A DNA stretch of 64,000 bases, from contig NZ_FMWU01000018.1 of the NCBI RefSeq assembly GCF_900103195.1, forward strand, positions 62,001 to 126,000. Reading direction: 5' to 3'. The position numbers were made by a program, and so were the translations under genes. How positions within the stretch are numbered: the first letter of the stretch is position 1; the number at the start of each line of letters is the position of its first letter. The notes beneath the pieces are model-generated. The model ran no database searches and was not told the DNA's origin. It saw nothing but the letters and a program-made list of their open reading frames with translations. This document shows, one piece after another, positions 33,208 to 42,161 of this stretch. Source of the stretch: Methylobacterium sp. UNC378MF (lineage in GTDB: Bacteria; Pseudomonadota; Alphaproteobacteria; Rhizobiales; Beijerinckiaceae).

Positions 33208-34356
33208 TTACAGCGTGAAATGCTTCGAGAGCTTGAGCCCCTGAGCCTGGTAGTTCGAGCCCGCCCCCGCCCCGTAGAGCGTCTCCGGCAGGTCGAGCAT
33301 GCGCTCGTAGACGAGGCGGCCCACGATCTGCCCGTCCTCCAGGAGGAACGGCACGTCGCGGGAGCGGACCTCCAGCACGGCCCGCGCCCCCGCCCCGCCG
33401 GCCCCGGCATAGCCGAAGCCCGGGTCGAAGAAGCCCGCGTAGTGGACCCGGAACTCGCCCACCAGGGGATCGAACGGCACCATCTCGGCGGCGTGGTCCG
33501 GCGGGACCTGCACCGCCTCCTTGGAAGCCAGGATGTAGAACTGCCCGGGGTCGAGGATCAGGCTGCCCGACCCGTCGGCGGCGAGCGGCTCCCAGAAATC
33601 GGCAGCCCGGTGGCGGCCGGGCGCATCCACGTCGACGAGGCCGGTATGGCGCTTCGCCCGGTAGCCGACGAGGCCGTCGAAGCCGGCGAGGTCCACCGAG
33701 ACCGCGACGCCGCCCTGGAAGGACGGGCTGCCCGCGTCGACCAGGGCCGAACGGGCATGCAGCAGGCCGAGTTCGGACTCGGTCAACCGCGGCGTCCCGC
33801 GGCGGAATCGGATCTGCGACAGCCGGGAGCCGCTGCGCACCAGGACGGGGAAGGTGCGCGGTGAGATCTCCGCGTAGAGCGGCCCGTCATAGCCGGGCTC
33901 GACCTGATCGAAGGCCTCACCCCGGTCGGTGATGACCCGGGTGAAGACATCGATGCGGCCGGTCGAACTTTTCGGATTTGCCGCCGCGGCCAGGTTGCCG
34001 GGAAGAGCCAGGCTCTCTTGGAGTTCCGCGATGTAGACGCAGCCCGTCTCCAGGACGGCGCCGGGGCGCAGATCGACCGCGTGCAGCGACAGCCGGTCGA
34101 CGCAGGTCTGGACCGTTCGTCCCGAACCGGGCAGGAAGCTCGTCCGCACCCGGTAGGCCTTGGCGCCCAGGCGCAGATCGAGGCTCGCGGGCTGGATCTG
34201 ATCGGGCGCGAAGGGGGCTCCGGCGCGGATGCCGCCCGCTTTGGCCAGGGCGGCGATCGCCTGGGCCGGCAGAATGCCGGAGCGGCTGTCCGCGCCCGGA
34301 TTGGCGGCTCCCTCGGCACCCTCCTTGGTACCCTCCTGGCCTGCGCCCGCGTTCAT
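33208..34356 (-). CDS. dcd: 2'-deoxycytidine 5'-triphosphate deaminase (double-length)
   Basis: A 382-residue protein of the dCTP deaminase/dUTPase superfamily, about twice the length of E. coli Dcd, with two beta-domains. The first contains QPASLDLRLGAKAYRVRTSF and PKSSTGRIDVFTRVITD, and the second LILDPGQFYILASKEAVQVP and VLEVRSRDVPFLLEDGQIVG. This longer form is common in alphaproteobacteria. It would make dUTP from dCTP, which the dUTPase at 1031-1501 then converts to dUMP. The first 35 residues are a polar extension. GAGGGAGTCGGAG precedes the ATG at 34356. Confidence 0.9.
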   Translation of the reverse strand: MNAGAGQEGTKEGAEGAANPGADSRSGILPAQAIAALAKAGGIRAGAPFAPDQIQPASLDLRLGAKAYRVRTSFLPGSGRTVQTCVDRLSLHAVDLRPGAVLETGCVYIAELQESLALPGNLAAAANPKSSTGRIDVFTRVITDRGEAFDQVEPGYDGPLYAEISPRTFPVLVRSGSRLSQIRFRRGTPRLTESELGLLHARSALVDAGSPSFQGGVAVSVDLAGFDGLVGYRAKRHTGLVDVDAPGRHRAADFWEPLAADGSGSLILDPGQFYILASKEAVQVPPDHAAEMVPFDPLVGEFRVHYAGFFDPGFGYAGAGGAGARAVLEVRSRDVPFLLEDGQIVGRLVYERMLDLPETLYGAGAGSNYQAQGLKLSKHFTL

Positions 34357-34615
34357 CGCGCTCCGACTCCCTCGCGCGCCCCGGCAGGTCCGCGTCCACC
34401 GCCCGTTTTCTGCCCGGACCGGCTAATACCGGCTTAACCCATGGATGGGCTCCGCGAGACTGCGGCGCCCGGGACGATCGGGGCACCCGGTCCGGCGCCG
34501 CGCGAGGTAGTCCCCGCAATTGACGGCGATTCCGCAGCCTACTACCACCGGCCGGGAAGCGTGTTCCATTCGGCTTCAGCGAGTCGCACCGTCCGAAGAA
34601 GGGCCTATTAGGGCG

Positions 34616-35008
34616 ATGTACAAGGCCGAGACGCGGGGAATAAGTGTGACTGTTCAATCTCGCTTCGTCGAGGAGGAATCCTCGCCGACCGAGAGCCGGT
34701 ACTTCTTCGCCTACACGGTCGAGATTGTGAACAACGGCAGCGAGCAGGTTCAGCTGCGTTCGCGGCATTGGCGCATCATCGACGGGCACGGAGCCTGCCA
34801 GGAGGTGCGCGGCACCGGTGTGGTCGGCAAGCAGCCGGTGCTGGAGCCGGGCGAGTCCTTCTGCTACACCAGCGGCTGTCCGCTCAACACGCCCGACGGG
34901 TTGATGGCCGGCAGCTACACCATGGCGACGGTGGCCGGCGAGAGCTTCGAGGCCGAGATCCCCGCCTTCTCCCTCGACAGCCCGCACGTCCGCCGCAGCC
35001 TGCATTGA
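34616..35008 (+). CDS. apaG: ApaG (DUF525) protein
   Basis: A 130-residue immunoglobulin-like protein matching ApaG along its length: GISVTVQSRFVEEESSP, YFFAYTVEIVNNGSE, VQLRSRHWRIIDGHG, EVRGTGVVGKQPVLEPGESF and a C-terminal MAGSYTM. ApaG is widespread, has a fibronectin-type fold and no settled biochemical role (historically linked to the Ap4A hydrolase operon). The ATG at 34616 is chosen because homology begins there. argE follows after 34 bases. Confidence 0.95.
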   Translation: MYKAETRGISVTVQSRFVEEESSPTESRYFFAYTVEIVNNGSEQVQLRSRHWRIIDGHGACQEVRGTGVVGKQPVLEPGESFCYTSGCPLNTPDGLMAGSYTMATVAGESFEAEIPAFSLDSPHVRRSLH

Positions 35009-35042
35009 GGTCCCGGCCCGGGGCCTCGCCCCGGAGGAATAC

Positions 35043-36212
35043 ATGTCCGCGACCGGCGAGCGGCAGAGCCCCCTCGACATGCTCGCCCGCCTCGTGTCCT
35101 TCGACACGGAGAGCGACAAGTCCAATCTCGACCTCATCGACTCAGTCTGCGCCTATCTCGACGGCTGGGGCGTGCCATATCTGCGCCTCCCGAACGCTAC
35201 GGGCGATAAGGCGGCCATCCTGGCCACGATCGGGCCGATGGTCGATGGCGGCGTCGTCCTCTCCGGCCATACAGACGTGGTGCCGGTGACGGGGCAGGCC
35301 TGGACCGGCGACCCGTTCACGCTGCGCGTCGCCGACGGCCGGGCCTATGGCCGGGGCGCCGTCGATATGAAGGGCTTCGATGCCCTGGCGCTGGCTTTGG
35401 TGCCCGACATGCTCGCCGCCGACCTGAAGCGGCCGATCCACATCTTGCTCTCCTACGACGAGGAGACCACCTGCCTCGGCTCCCTGGATGGGATCGCACG
35501 GTTCGGCGAAGACCTGCCCCGGCCGGCCGCTGTCATCGTCGGCGAGCCCACCGGGATGGAGGTGGCGGACGCCCACAAGAGCATCGTCACCTGCCTCACC
35601 ACCGTTCACGGCCACGAGGCCCATTCCGCCCGGCCCGCCCTCGGCGCCAATGCCGTGTCGGCCGCCTGCGACCTCGTCGCCGGCCTCAACCGGATCGCAG
35701 ATCTGATGATCGAGCGCGGCGACTCGTCCGGCCGGTTCGACCCGGCCTCGACCACAATCCATGTCGGGACGATTCACGGCGGCACCGCCCGCAACATCCT
35801 GGCGAAGGAGTGCCGCTTCCACTGGGAGTATCGCGGTCTGCCCGATCTCGACCCGGCCGAGATTCCGCGCCTCTTCGCCCAGGAGGCCGAGCGGGTGACC
35901 CGCGAGCGCCTCAATCGCTATGGCGCGTTCGGGCGGATCGAGACCCTGGAGGAGGTTGATATCCCGGGTCTCGCCCCGGAGCCCGGCTCGGAGGCGGAGC
36001 GGCTCTGCCTGCGCTTCGCCGGACGCAACCGCACCATCGCGGTCCCCTACGCCACGGAGGCCGGGCGATTCCAGGCGGCGGGCCTGCCGACCGTGGTCTG
36101 CGGCCCCGGCGACATCGCCCAGGCGCACCAGCCCGACGAGTTCATCACCCTCGATGCCCTCGGCCAGGGGGAGCGCTTCCTGCGCAAACTGATCGAGGCC
36201 AGTGCGTCATGA
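35043..36212 (+). CDS. argE: acetylornithine deacetylase
   Basis: A 389-residue M20 metallopeptidase of the ArgE branch releasing ornithine from N-acetylornithine. Metal and catalytic elements: VVLSGHTDVVPV (His, Asp), GRGAVDMKGF, LSYDEETTCLGS (catalytic Glu pair), GEPTGMEVADAHKS and the C-terminal GPGDIAQAHQPDEF carrying the last His ligand. An AGGAGGAATAC-type ribosome site precedes the ATG. Its stop overlaps speG by 4 bases, linking ornithine supply with polyamine acetylation. argD and argF lie 4-6 kb away on the opposite strand. Confidence 0.93.
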   Translation: MSATGERQSPLDMLARLVSFDTESDKSNLDLIDSVCAYLDGWGVPYLRLPNATGDKAAILATIGPMVDGGVVLSGHTDVVPVTGQAWTGDPFTLRVADGRAYGRGAVDMKGFDALALALVPDMLAADLKRPIHILLSYDEETTCLGSLDGIARFGEDLPRPAAVIVGEPTGMEVADAHKSIVTCLTTVHGHEAHSARPALGANAVSAACDLVAGLNRIADLMIERGDSSGRFDPASTTIHVGTIHGGTARNILAKECRFHWEYRGLPDLDPAEIPRLFAQEAERVTRERLNRYGAFGRIETLEEVDIPGLAPEPGSEAERLCLRFAGRNRTIAVPYATEAGRFQAAGLPTVVCGPGDIAQAHQPDEFITLDALGQGERFLRKLIEASAS

Positions 36213-36778
36213 ATGCGGTGACCGGAATCACCATCAAGCTGCGGCCGCTGGAGCGGGAGGACCTGCGCTTCGTCCACCAGCTCAACAACAACGACAGCAT
36301 CATGCGCTACTGGTTCGAGGAGGCCTACGAGTCCTTCGCCGAATTGCAGCAGCTCTACGAGCGCAATATCCACAATCAGACCGAGCGCCGCTTCATCGTC
36401 GCCGAACCCAGTGGCGAGCCGGCCGGGCTGATCGAGCTGGTGGAGATCAACCACCTGCACCGGCGCTGCGAGTTCCAGATCGCGATCCACCCGAGCTTCC
36501 AGGGACGCGGCTATGCCTGGCAGGCCACGCGGATCGCCATGGATTACGCATTCAGCGTGCTCAACATCCACAAGCTCTACCTGCACGTCGACCGGGACAA
36601 TGCCCGGGCGGTGCGCATCTACGAGCGCTGCGGCTTCCATCCCGAAGGCGTGCTGAAGGACGAGTTCTTCGTGAACGGGCGCTATCGCGACGCGGTGCGG
36701 ATGTGCCTGTTCCAGCCCGAATATCTGAAGGCCCGCGGCGGGGGCGGCGACATCGCGGAGCCCGTCCTAAAGGTGTGA
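36209..36778 (+). CDS. speG: spermidine N1-acetyltransferase
   Basis: A 189-residue GNAT acetyltransferase very close to E. coli SpeG in remembered alignment: KLRPLEREDLRFVHQLNNND, MRYWFEEAYESF, HNQTERRFIVAE, LIELVEINHLHRRCEFQI, then the acetyl-CoA loop HPSFQGRGYAWQATRIAMDY. It acetylates excess spermidine/spermine. It begins within ATGA overlapping argE. The C-terminus is slightly longer with a GGGG stretch. Strong likeness to enterobacterial SpeG in this context hints at transfer, but composition does not stand out. Confidence 0.93.
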   Translation: MNAVTGITIKLRPLEREDLRFVHQLNNNDSIMRYWFEEAYESFAELQQLYERNIHNQTERRFIVAEPSGEPAGLIELVEINHLHRRCEFQIAIHPSFQGRGYAWQATRIAMDYAFSVLNIHKLYLHVDRDNARAVRIYERCGFHPEGVLKDEFFVNGRYRDAVRMCLFQPEYLKARGGGGDIAEPVLKV

Positions 36779-36975
36779 GACGGCCTTCGCCTGAAACCTC
36801 CGCTTGATGCTGCGCCTTCCGACCGCACGCGCGAGGCGATAAATTCAGGTCAGGCGACATCAGCGGGCGGGGTGCCGCGGACTTCCTCCGCAGCGCTTGC
36901 CGGGACGATCGCGAAGCGAACGGCCGGAAGCGCCATGAGGGAGGAGCCGAACGGCCCCTCCCCGTTCTCTTCCGC

Positions 36976-38187
36976 TCAGTTGCGACCGGCACCCGTCTGG
37001 CCGCCGGTCCGGCCGGCGCCCTGGGTACCACCCATGCCAGCATTGCCGCCGCTCATGCCGCCGCGCTCCGCGCCGCCCATCCGGCCGCCCTCGGCGCCGG
37101 ACTTCATGCCGCCCTGCTGGCCGCCGCGATCCGACGCGTTGCGGATGCCGTCCTGCTGACCGCCGCGCATGTCGCTGTTGCGCATGCCGTCATTCTTGCC
37201 GTCCCGGCCGGACGCCCGATCCATCCCGCGGTCTTGACCACGGTCGGTGCGGTCCATGCGGCCGTCGTTGCGGCCTTCCTTCTGCGACACATCGCGGACG
37301 CCGTCCCGCCCTTCGCGCTTGTCGAAGTGCGCCCCGGCGCGCTGCTCGGAGCGGAAGCTTGCGCTGACCGCGCCGCCGCCGCTCAGGCGACGATACTCGT
37401 CGGAGCCGTAGCGCACCCGCTGGCCGCGGATCGTCACGAAGCGGTCCTCCCGGACGGAGACGAGGCGCCGGTACTCGGGCGACCCGTAGACGACCCGCTG
37501 GCCGCGGATGACCACGTAGCGCTCGCGCGGCCCCGTCTCGCGGACACTGACGAGACGCCGGTACTCGGGCGAGCCGTACAGAACGCGCTGGCCGCGGATG
37601 ACGACGTAGCGCGCGCGCGGACCACGGTTCTCGGTGACGATCAGGCGGCGATACTCCGGCGAGCCGTACACGACCCGGCGGCCGCCGATGAACACGTAGC
37701 GGCCCTCGCGGCGGAAGCCGCCCTCGACCCGCTCGGACCGGACGTCGGTCCGGCTGACATCGGTCCGGCCGCGGAAATCGGTGCGGTCGGCGCGGCGGTC
37801 ACCGCGGCGGTCGTCACGCTCGGCCCGGGCGCCGTCACGGTCGCCGCGCTCGTTCCGGTCGGCGCGGGCACCGTCGCGACCGCCGCGCTCGGCTCCGGCA
37901 CGATCGCGATTCTGATCTCGATCCTGGGCCATGCGGCCCTCGTTGCCGGCGTCGCGTCCCTGTGCGGCCCGGCCCGCATCGGCGCCGGAGCGGTCGGACG
38001 CGGCCTGACGATCGCCCTTCATGTCCCCCTGCATGCCGCCGCGCTCGCCGCCGGCCTTCATGCCGGACTCGGCGGCGCCCTGGCCGCCGCGTCCACCCAT
38101 CCCGGCGCCGCGCTCGGCCCCACCCTGCTGGGCATAGGCCGAGGTGCTGATCAGCAGCGCGGCCAACCCGATCGACAATGTCCGCAT
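36976..38187 (-). CDS. exported intrinsically disordered protein with four YGSPEYRRL repeats
   Basis: A 403-residue secreted or envelope protein of unknown function. Residues 1-20 are a signal peptide (MRTLSIGLAALLISTSAYAQ). Residues 21-160 are low-complexity Gly/Arg/Asp/Met. Residues 163-268 are four tandem units built on RYVVIRGQRVVYGSPEYRRL, and the tail again is Gly/Met/Asp-rich. The repeats look like short beta-hairpins; the flanks look disordered and strongly charged. The ATG at 38187 begins the signal peptide. I know no family name for this arrangement. Reading the other strand gives only Ala/Val shadow sequence. Confidence 0.7.
   Translation of the reverse strand: MRTLSIGLAALLISTSAYAQQGGAERGAGMGGRGGQGAAESGMKAGGERGGMQGDMKGDRQAASDRSGADAGRAAQGRDAGNEGRMAQDRDQNRDRAGAERGGRDGARADRNERGDRDGARAERDDRRGDRRADRTDFRGRTDVSRTDVRSERVEGGFRREGRYVFIGGRRVVYGSPEYRRLIVTENRGPRARYVVIRGQRVLYGSPEYRRLVSVRETGPRERYVVIRGQRVVYGSPEYRRLVSVREDRFVTIRGQRVRYGSDEYRRLSGGGAVSASFRSEQRAGAHFDKREGRDGVRDVSQKEGRNDGRMDRTDRGQDRGMDRASGRDGKNDGMRNSDMRGGQQDGIRNASDRGGQQGGMKSGAEGGRMGGAERGGMSGGNAGMGGTQGAGRTGGQTGAGRN
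37384..37701 (-). repeat. four tandem coding repeats (30, 30, 26 and 20 residues)
   Basis: Units begin RYVFIGG (163), RYVVIRG (193), RYVVIRG (223) and RFVTIRG (249), each followed by QRV-YGS-EYRRL. The second and third are nearly identical in protein and DNA, indicating recent duplication; the first and last have diverged. Spacers are ENRGPRA, RETGPRE and RED. Confidence 0.9.
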
Positions 38188-38356
38188 AGCGAATCCTCCA
38201 ATGTTGAATCTGCCACGCAACGTCAAAGGTCGCGAAACGGTTCAGCCTGGAGGTCCCAAAAATTTACGCAACGAATACCGAACTTCGGGCGTTTCGCGCG
38301 AAAAAGCTTGGCCGTAAGCGCAGCTATGCTGTCCGCTGCGCCCGCGGAGCGGCTCT

Positions 38357-39400
38357 CTACTGGCTCGGCTGTCCGGCGATCTCCGCCTCGATCTCCTGCG
38401 GATCGAGATCGTAGCGCCGGGAGCAGAACTCGCAGGTGATGACGATGCGGCCGTCATCCGCCACCATGTCGTGCCGCTCCTGCGGCGAGAACGAGCGGAT
38501 CATGCCCATCACGCGCTCGCGCGAGCAGCGGCAGGTCTCGTGGACCGGCTGCCGATCGAACACCCGCACCCCGCGCTCGTGGAACAGCCGGTAGAGCAGC
38601 CGCTCGCTCGACACGTGCGGATCGACCAGCTCGTGATCCTCGACGGTGGTGACCAGCGAGCGCGCCTCGACCCAGGCATCGTCCTCCGGCGCCCCGCCGG
38701 AGAGATGCGCGTGGCCTTCCGGGATATCCCCCGGCGGCAGGTCGGCGAGGCGTGCCCGGTCCACCGACTGGGGCAGGAACTGCACGAGCAGCCCGCCGGC
38801 CCGCCAGTGCCCGGCCCCCTCCTCCACGGCCTCGGCCACGGCGAGGCGCACCTGCGTGGGGATCTGTTCCGACTGGCGGAAATACTGGTGTGCGGCCTCC
38901 TCCAGGCTCTGGCCCTCCAGCGCCACGACGCCCTGATAGCGGCTGGCGGCGGTACCCTGGTCGATCGTCATGGCCAGATGGCCGGTGCCGATCAGGTCGG
39001 AATCCCGGAGCGGGCCGGTGCCGAGGGCGGCGACCCGCTCCGCGTCGAAGCGGGCCGTGGCGCGCAGCCGATCGGGGGCCTCGAAATCGACCACGATCAT
39101 CGTGACCGGGCCGTCGGTCTTGGTCTGGAGCTGGAACCGGCCCTCGAATTTGAGGGAGGAGCCGAGCAGCACCGTCAGCGCCGCGGCCTCGCCGAGGAGC
39201 CGCGCCACCGGGTCGGGATAGCCGTGGCGGCGCAGGATCGTGTCCACGGCGGGACCGAGCCGGACGACGCGCCCGCGCACGTCGAGCGCCTCGACGGCAA
39301 AGGGCAGCACGGCGTCGTCCGCAGCGGCATGGCCGTTACCGGTGTTCTGGACCTGCGGCTGCGATGGCGACTGGGGGTGCGACTGCGTTCCTGAGGTCAT
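38357..39400 (-). CDS. hslO: Hsp33 redox-regulated chaperone
   Basis: A 347-residue Hsp33 that is switched on by disulfide formation. The redox zinc site is at the C-terminus: a first CxC (ETCRCSRERV) and a second CxxC (CEFCSRRY), about 30 residues apart. The chaperone domain has LLGEAAALTVLLGSSLKFEG, FQLQTKTDGPVTMIVVD and YQGVVALEGQSLEEA. An N-terminal low-complexity segment of about 30 residues (SHPQSPSQPQVQ) precedes it. It lies 299 bases downstream of argF; the gap contains nothing I can name. Confidence 0.95.
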   Translation of the reverse strand: MTSGTQSHPQSPSQPQVQNTGNGHAAADDAVLPFAVEALDVRGRVVRLGPAVDTILRRHGYPDPVARLLGEAAALTVLLGSSLKFEGRFQLQTKTDGPVTMIVVDFEAPDRLRATARFDAERVAALGTGPLRDSDLIGTGHLAMTIDQGTAASRYQGVVALEGQSLEEAAHQYFRQSEQIPTQVRLAVAEAVEEGAGHWRAGGLLVQFLPQSVDRARLADLPPGDIPEGHAHLSGGAPEDDAWVEARSLVTTVEDHELVDPHVSSERLLYRLFHERGVRVFDRQPVHETCRCSRERVMGMIRSFSPQERHDMVADDGRIVITCEFCSRRYDLDPQEIEAEIAGQPSQ

Positions 39401-39699
39401 GCCCTCTCCGATCGATGCGTCCGGCGGCTCATGCCGGCAAGGCGGGGATCCGTCTTCCCGGCGGCCGGGCGGCGTGAGGCGATGACCTTGGCGGAGCGAT
39501 CGGATCCCTCACCCCGTCCGGCCCGGAGCGGGAGCGGCGGCGCAGCGCGCTCCGTTCGTCGCCGGGATGCCGCCTTCCGGCAGCCGTGATGGGGAGGCGG
39601 ACGGCACGGGCCGCCCGCTCACGCCTATATGGTGCGCCGACCCCGCCAGCGCGAGGCCGGACAGGGTGCGGTCGGACCCGGCGACGTGTGGCGACGGAA

Positions 39700-40680
39700 T
39701 CAGAGCCCGTTCGCGCCCAGGCACCAGGCCAGGATGCCCTTCTGCGCGTGCAGACGGTTCTCGGCCTCGTCGAACACCACCGAGCGCGGCCCGTCCATCA
39801 CCTCGGCCGTCACCTCCTCGCCGCGATGAGCCGGGAGGCAGTGCATGAAGATCGCGCCCGGATTCGCCGCCGCCATCAGCTTGTCGTTGACCTGATAGGG
39901 GCTGAGCAGGTTGTGGCGGTGGGCCTCGTCGTCGTCGCCCATCGACACCCAGCAATCGGTGACCACGGCATCGACGCCGTCCACCGCCGCGAAGGCGTCG
40001 GTGGTGACGTGGACGTCGGCGCCCTCCTGCTGCGCCCAGGCGAGAAGCGCGGGCGGCGGCGCGAGTTCGGGCGGGCTCGCGACGTTGAGCGTGAAGTCGA
40101 AGCGAGCGGCCGCATGAACCCAGCTCGCCAGCACGTTGTTCGAATCGCCCGACCACGCGACCTTCCGTCCCCGGATCGGCCCGCGATGCTCCTCGAAGGT
40201 CAGCACGTCGGCCATGATCTGGCACGGGTGCGAGACCTTGGTGAGGGCGTTGATCACCGGGACGGTGGCGTATTCGGCCAGTTCCAGCATCTGACCGTGG
40301 TCCAGGATGCGGATCATGATCGCGTCGACGAAGCGCGAGAGCACCTGCGCGGTGTCACCGATCGTCTCGCCACGGCCGAGCTGCATCTCGGAGCCGGTGA
40401 GCATCAGGGTCTCGCCGCCGAGTTCGCGCATGGCGACGTCGAAGGACACGCGGGTGCGGGTCGAGGGCCGGTCGAACACCATGGCGAGGGTCTTGCCCGC
40501 CAGTGGGCGCTCGGTGGCCAACTCGCCCTTTCGGCGGCGCGCCTTGATGGCGGCGCTGGCATCGAGGACCCGGCGCAGCTCCGCCCCGGAGAAATCCTTG
40601 AGATCGAGGAAATGACGAGGGCCGGCACCGTTCAGGTGCCTGGCCGGGGCCTGTGCCCGGCCGTCAATCTGGGCTTTCAT
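39700..40680 (-). CDS. argF: ornithine carbamoyltransferase
   Basis: A 326-residue enzyme making citrulline from ornithine and carbamoyl phosphate. The carbamoyl-phosphate loop FDRPSTRTRVSFDVAM, the HPCQIMAD segment, DCWVSMGDDDEA (ornithine site) and the FMHCLPAHRGEEV motif are present. Length is standard. It follows argD on the same strand with a gap of 168 bases that shows no clear promoter, so cotranscription from the argD promoter is likely. Confidence 0.96.
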   Translation of the reverse strand: MKAQIDGRAQAPARHLNGAGPRHFLDLKDFSGAELRRVLDASAAIKARRRKGELATERPLAGKTLAMVFDRPSTRTRVSFDVAMRELGGETLMLTGSEMQLGRGETIGDTAQVLSRFVDAIMIRILDHGQMLELAEYATVPVINALTKVSHPCQIMADVLTFEEHRGPIRGRKVAWSGDSNNVLASWVHAAARFDFTLNVASPPELAPPPALLAWAQQEGADVHVTTDAFAAVDGVDAVVTDCWVSMGDDDEAHRHNLLSPYQVNDKLMAAANPGAIFMHCLPAHRGEEVTAEVMDGPRSVVFDEAENRLHAQKGILAWCLGANGL

Positions 40681-40848
40681 CGCGTCACAATTACTAGAGT
40701 CTGCTCAACGATCACCTGATCATGAACCGCACTCTACCTCCTGGCAGGGGCATTTCCGTCAGGCGCGGCGGGATCGGCCGCACCCGGAAACGCTTCGGGC
40801 CGCCCTTCGAGGTCCGGAGGGCGGTGTTCGCAAATTCGGGGCTCGGCG

Positions 40849-42048
40849 CTACTCGGCCGCGCCGCGCACGGCCTCGAAACCGGATGCCGTCGCGTCCAGG
40901 CGCCGGACCGCCTCGTCGATCTCGGGCTCGCCGATGGTCATCGGCGGCAGCAGGCGGACGATGTTGTCGCCTGCCGGAATCACCAGAAGATGCGCGTCCC
41001 GTGCGGCGGCGGCAAAATCCGTGTTCGGCACGCCGAGCTTGAGGCCGAGCATCAGCCCCTCGCCGCGGATCTCCTCGATGACATGCGGATGGCGGTCGCG
41101 CAGGGCGGCGAGCTTCTGCTTGAGCAGTAGGCCGGAGCGGGCGACGTGTTCGAGGAAGCCGTCCGCCAGCACCACGTCCAGCACGGCGTTGCCCACCGCC
41201 ATGGCGAGCGGGTTGCCGCCGAAGGTCGTGCCGTGCGTGCCGGCGGTCATGCCGCGGGCGGCCTCTCGGGTCGCGAGGCACGCCCCGAGGGGGAAGCCGC
41301 CGCCGATGCCCTTGGCCACGCTCATGATGTCCGGGGTGATGCCGGACCATTCATGCGCGAACAGCCGGCCGGTGCGGCCGACGCCGGTCTGGACCTCGTC
41401 CATGATCAGCAGCAGACCCTGAGCATCGCAGATCTCGCGCAGCCGGCGCAGATTTGCGTGGGGAATGACCCGCACGCCGCCCTCGCCCTGGATCGGCTCG
41501 ATCATCAGCGCCGCCGTCTCCGGCACGATCGCCGCCTCCAGGGCCGCCCAGTCGCCGGCCGGGACCTGATCGAAGCCCTCGACCTTCGGCCCGAAGCCCT
41601 CGATGTATTTCTGCTGGCCGCCGGCCGCGAGGGTCGCCAGCGTCCGCCCGTGGAAGGCGCCCGCGAAGGTGACGATCCGGTAGCGCTCGGGATGCCCGCC
41701 GGCCGCATGGTACTTGCGGGCGATCTTGATCGCCGCCTCGTTGGCCTCCGCGCCCGAGTTGCAGAAGAAGACCACGTCCGCGAAGGTCGCGTCGACGAGG
41801 CGCTGCCCGAGGCGCTCGCCGCCCGGGATCTGGAACAGGTTCGAGGTGTGCCAGATCTTGGCCGCCTGCTCGGTCAGCGCGCCGACCAAGTGCGGATGCG
41901 CGTGGCCGAGGCCGTTCACTGCGATGCCGGCGCCGAAGTCGAGGTATCGCTCGCCGCCCTCCGTCACGAGCCAAGCGCCCTCGCCGCGCTCGAAGGCGAG
42001 CGGCGCGCGGGCGTAAGTCGGCAGAAGGGCTGACGTCACGGGTCCCAT
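40849..42048 (-). CDS. argD: acetylornithine/succinylornithine aminotransferase
   Basis: A 399-residue PLP class-III aminotransferase. Motifs: LDFGAGIAVNGLGHAHP, FFCNSGAEANEAAIKIARKY, AFHGRTLATLAAGGQQKY, the PLP region LLIMDEVQTGVGRTGRLFAH and the Schiff-base Lys in MSVAKGIGGGFPLGAC, then THGTTFGGNPLAMAVGNAVL. It acts in arginine synthesis before argE and argF. The promoter and a 5' hairpin lie just upstream at 42101-42161. Confidence 0.96.
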   Translation of the reverse strand: MGPVTSALLPTYARAPLAFERGEGAWLVTEGGERYLDFGAGIAVNGLGHAHPHLVGALTEQAAKIWHTSNLFQIPGGERLGQRLVDATFADVVFFCNSGAEANEAAIKIARKYHAAGGHPERYRIVTFAGAFHGRTLATLAAGGQQKYIEGFGPKVEGFDQVPAGDWAALEAAIVPETAALMIEPIQGEGGVRVIPHANLRRLREICDAQGLLLIMDEVQTGVGRTGRLFAHEWSGITPDIMSVAKGIGGGFPLGACLATREAARGMTAGTHGTTFGGNPLAMAVGNAVLDVVLADGFLEHVARSGLLLKQKLAALRDRHPHVIEEIRGEGLMLGLKLGVPNTDFAAAARDAHLLVIPAGDNIVRLLPPMTIGEPEIDEAVRRLDATASGFEAVRGAAE

Positions 42049-42100
42049 CTCCGTTTCACGCAGGATCTCGGAGCCAGCGTTGAGCCGGCTCCAAATGAAA

Positions 42101-42125
42101 GTGCCGCCTCAGGGATGGGCGGCAC
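42101..42125 (-). promoter_or_regulatory. hairpin in the argD leader
   Basis: On the minus strand GTGCCGCC pairs with GGCGGCAC over a 9-base loop and is followed by TTTCATTT. It starts within a few bases of the predicted transcript start. It could be a 5' stabiliser or an attenuator; the U-tract is interrupted, so termination would be partial. Confidence 0.5.
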
Positions 42126-42133
42126 GCGCGCGA

Positions 42134-42161
42134 TTACTATGAAAGAGCCGGCCGCTGTCAA
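42134..42161 (-). promoter_or_regulatory. sigma-70-type promoter of argD-argF-hslO
   Basis: TTGACA (42161-42156) and TAGTAA (42139-42134) are separated by 16 bases on the minus strand. The -35 is a perfect consensus. The start would fall near 42127, about 80 bases before the argD ATG. The rest of the gap to ridA (42162-42413) shows no further element. Confidence 0.6.

Noticed and set aside
37384..37701. Evenly spaced repeats that could be mistaken for a CRISPR array
   Set aside because: The repeats are in frame, coding, and lack unique spacers; they belong to the exported protein.
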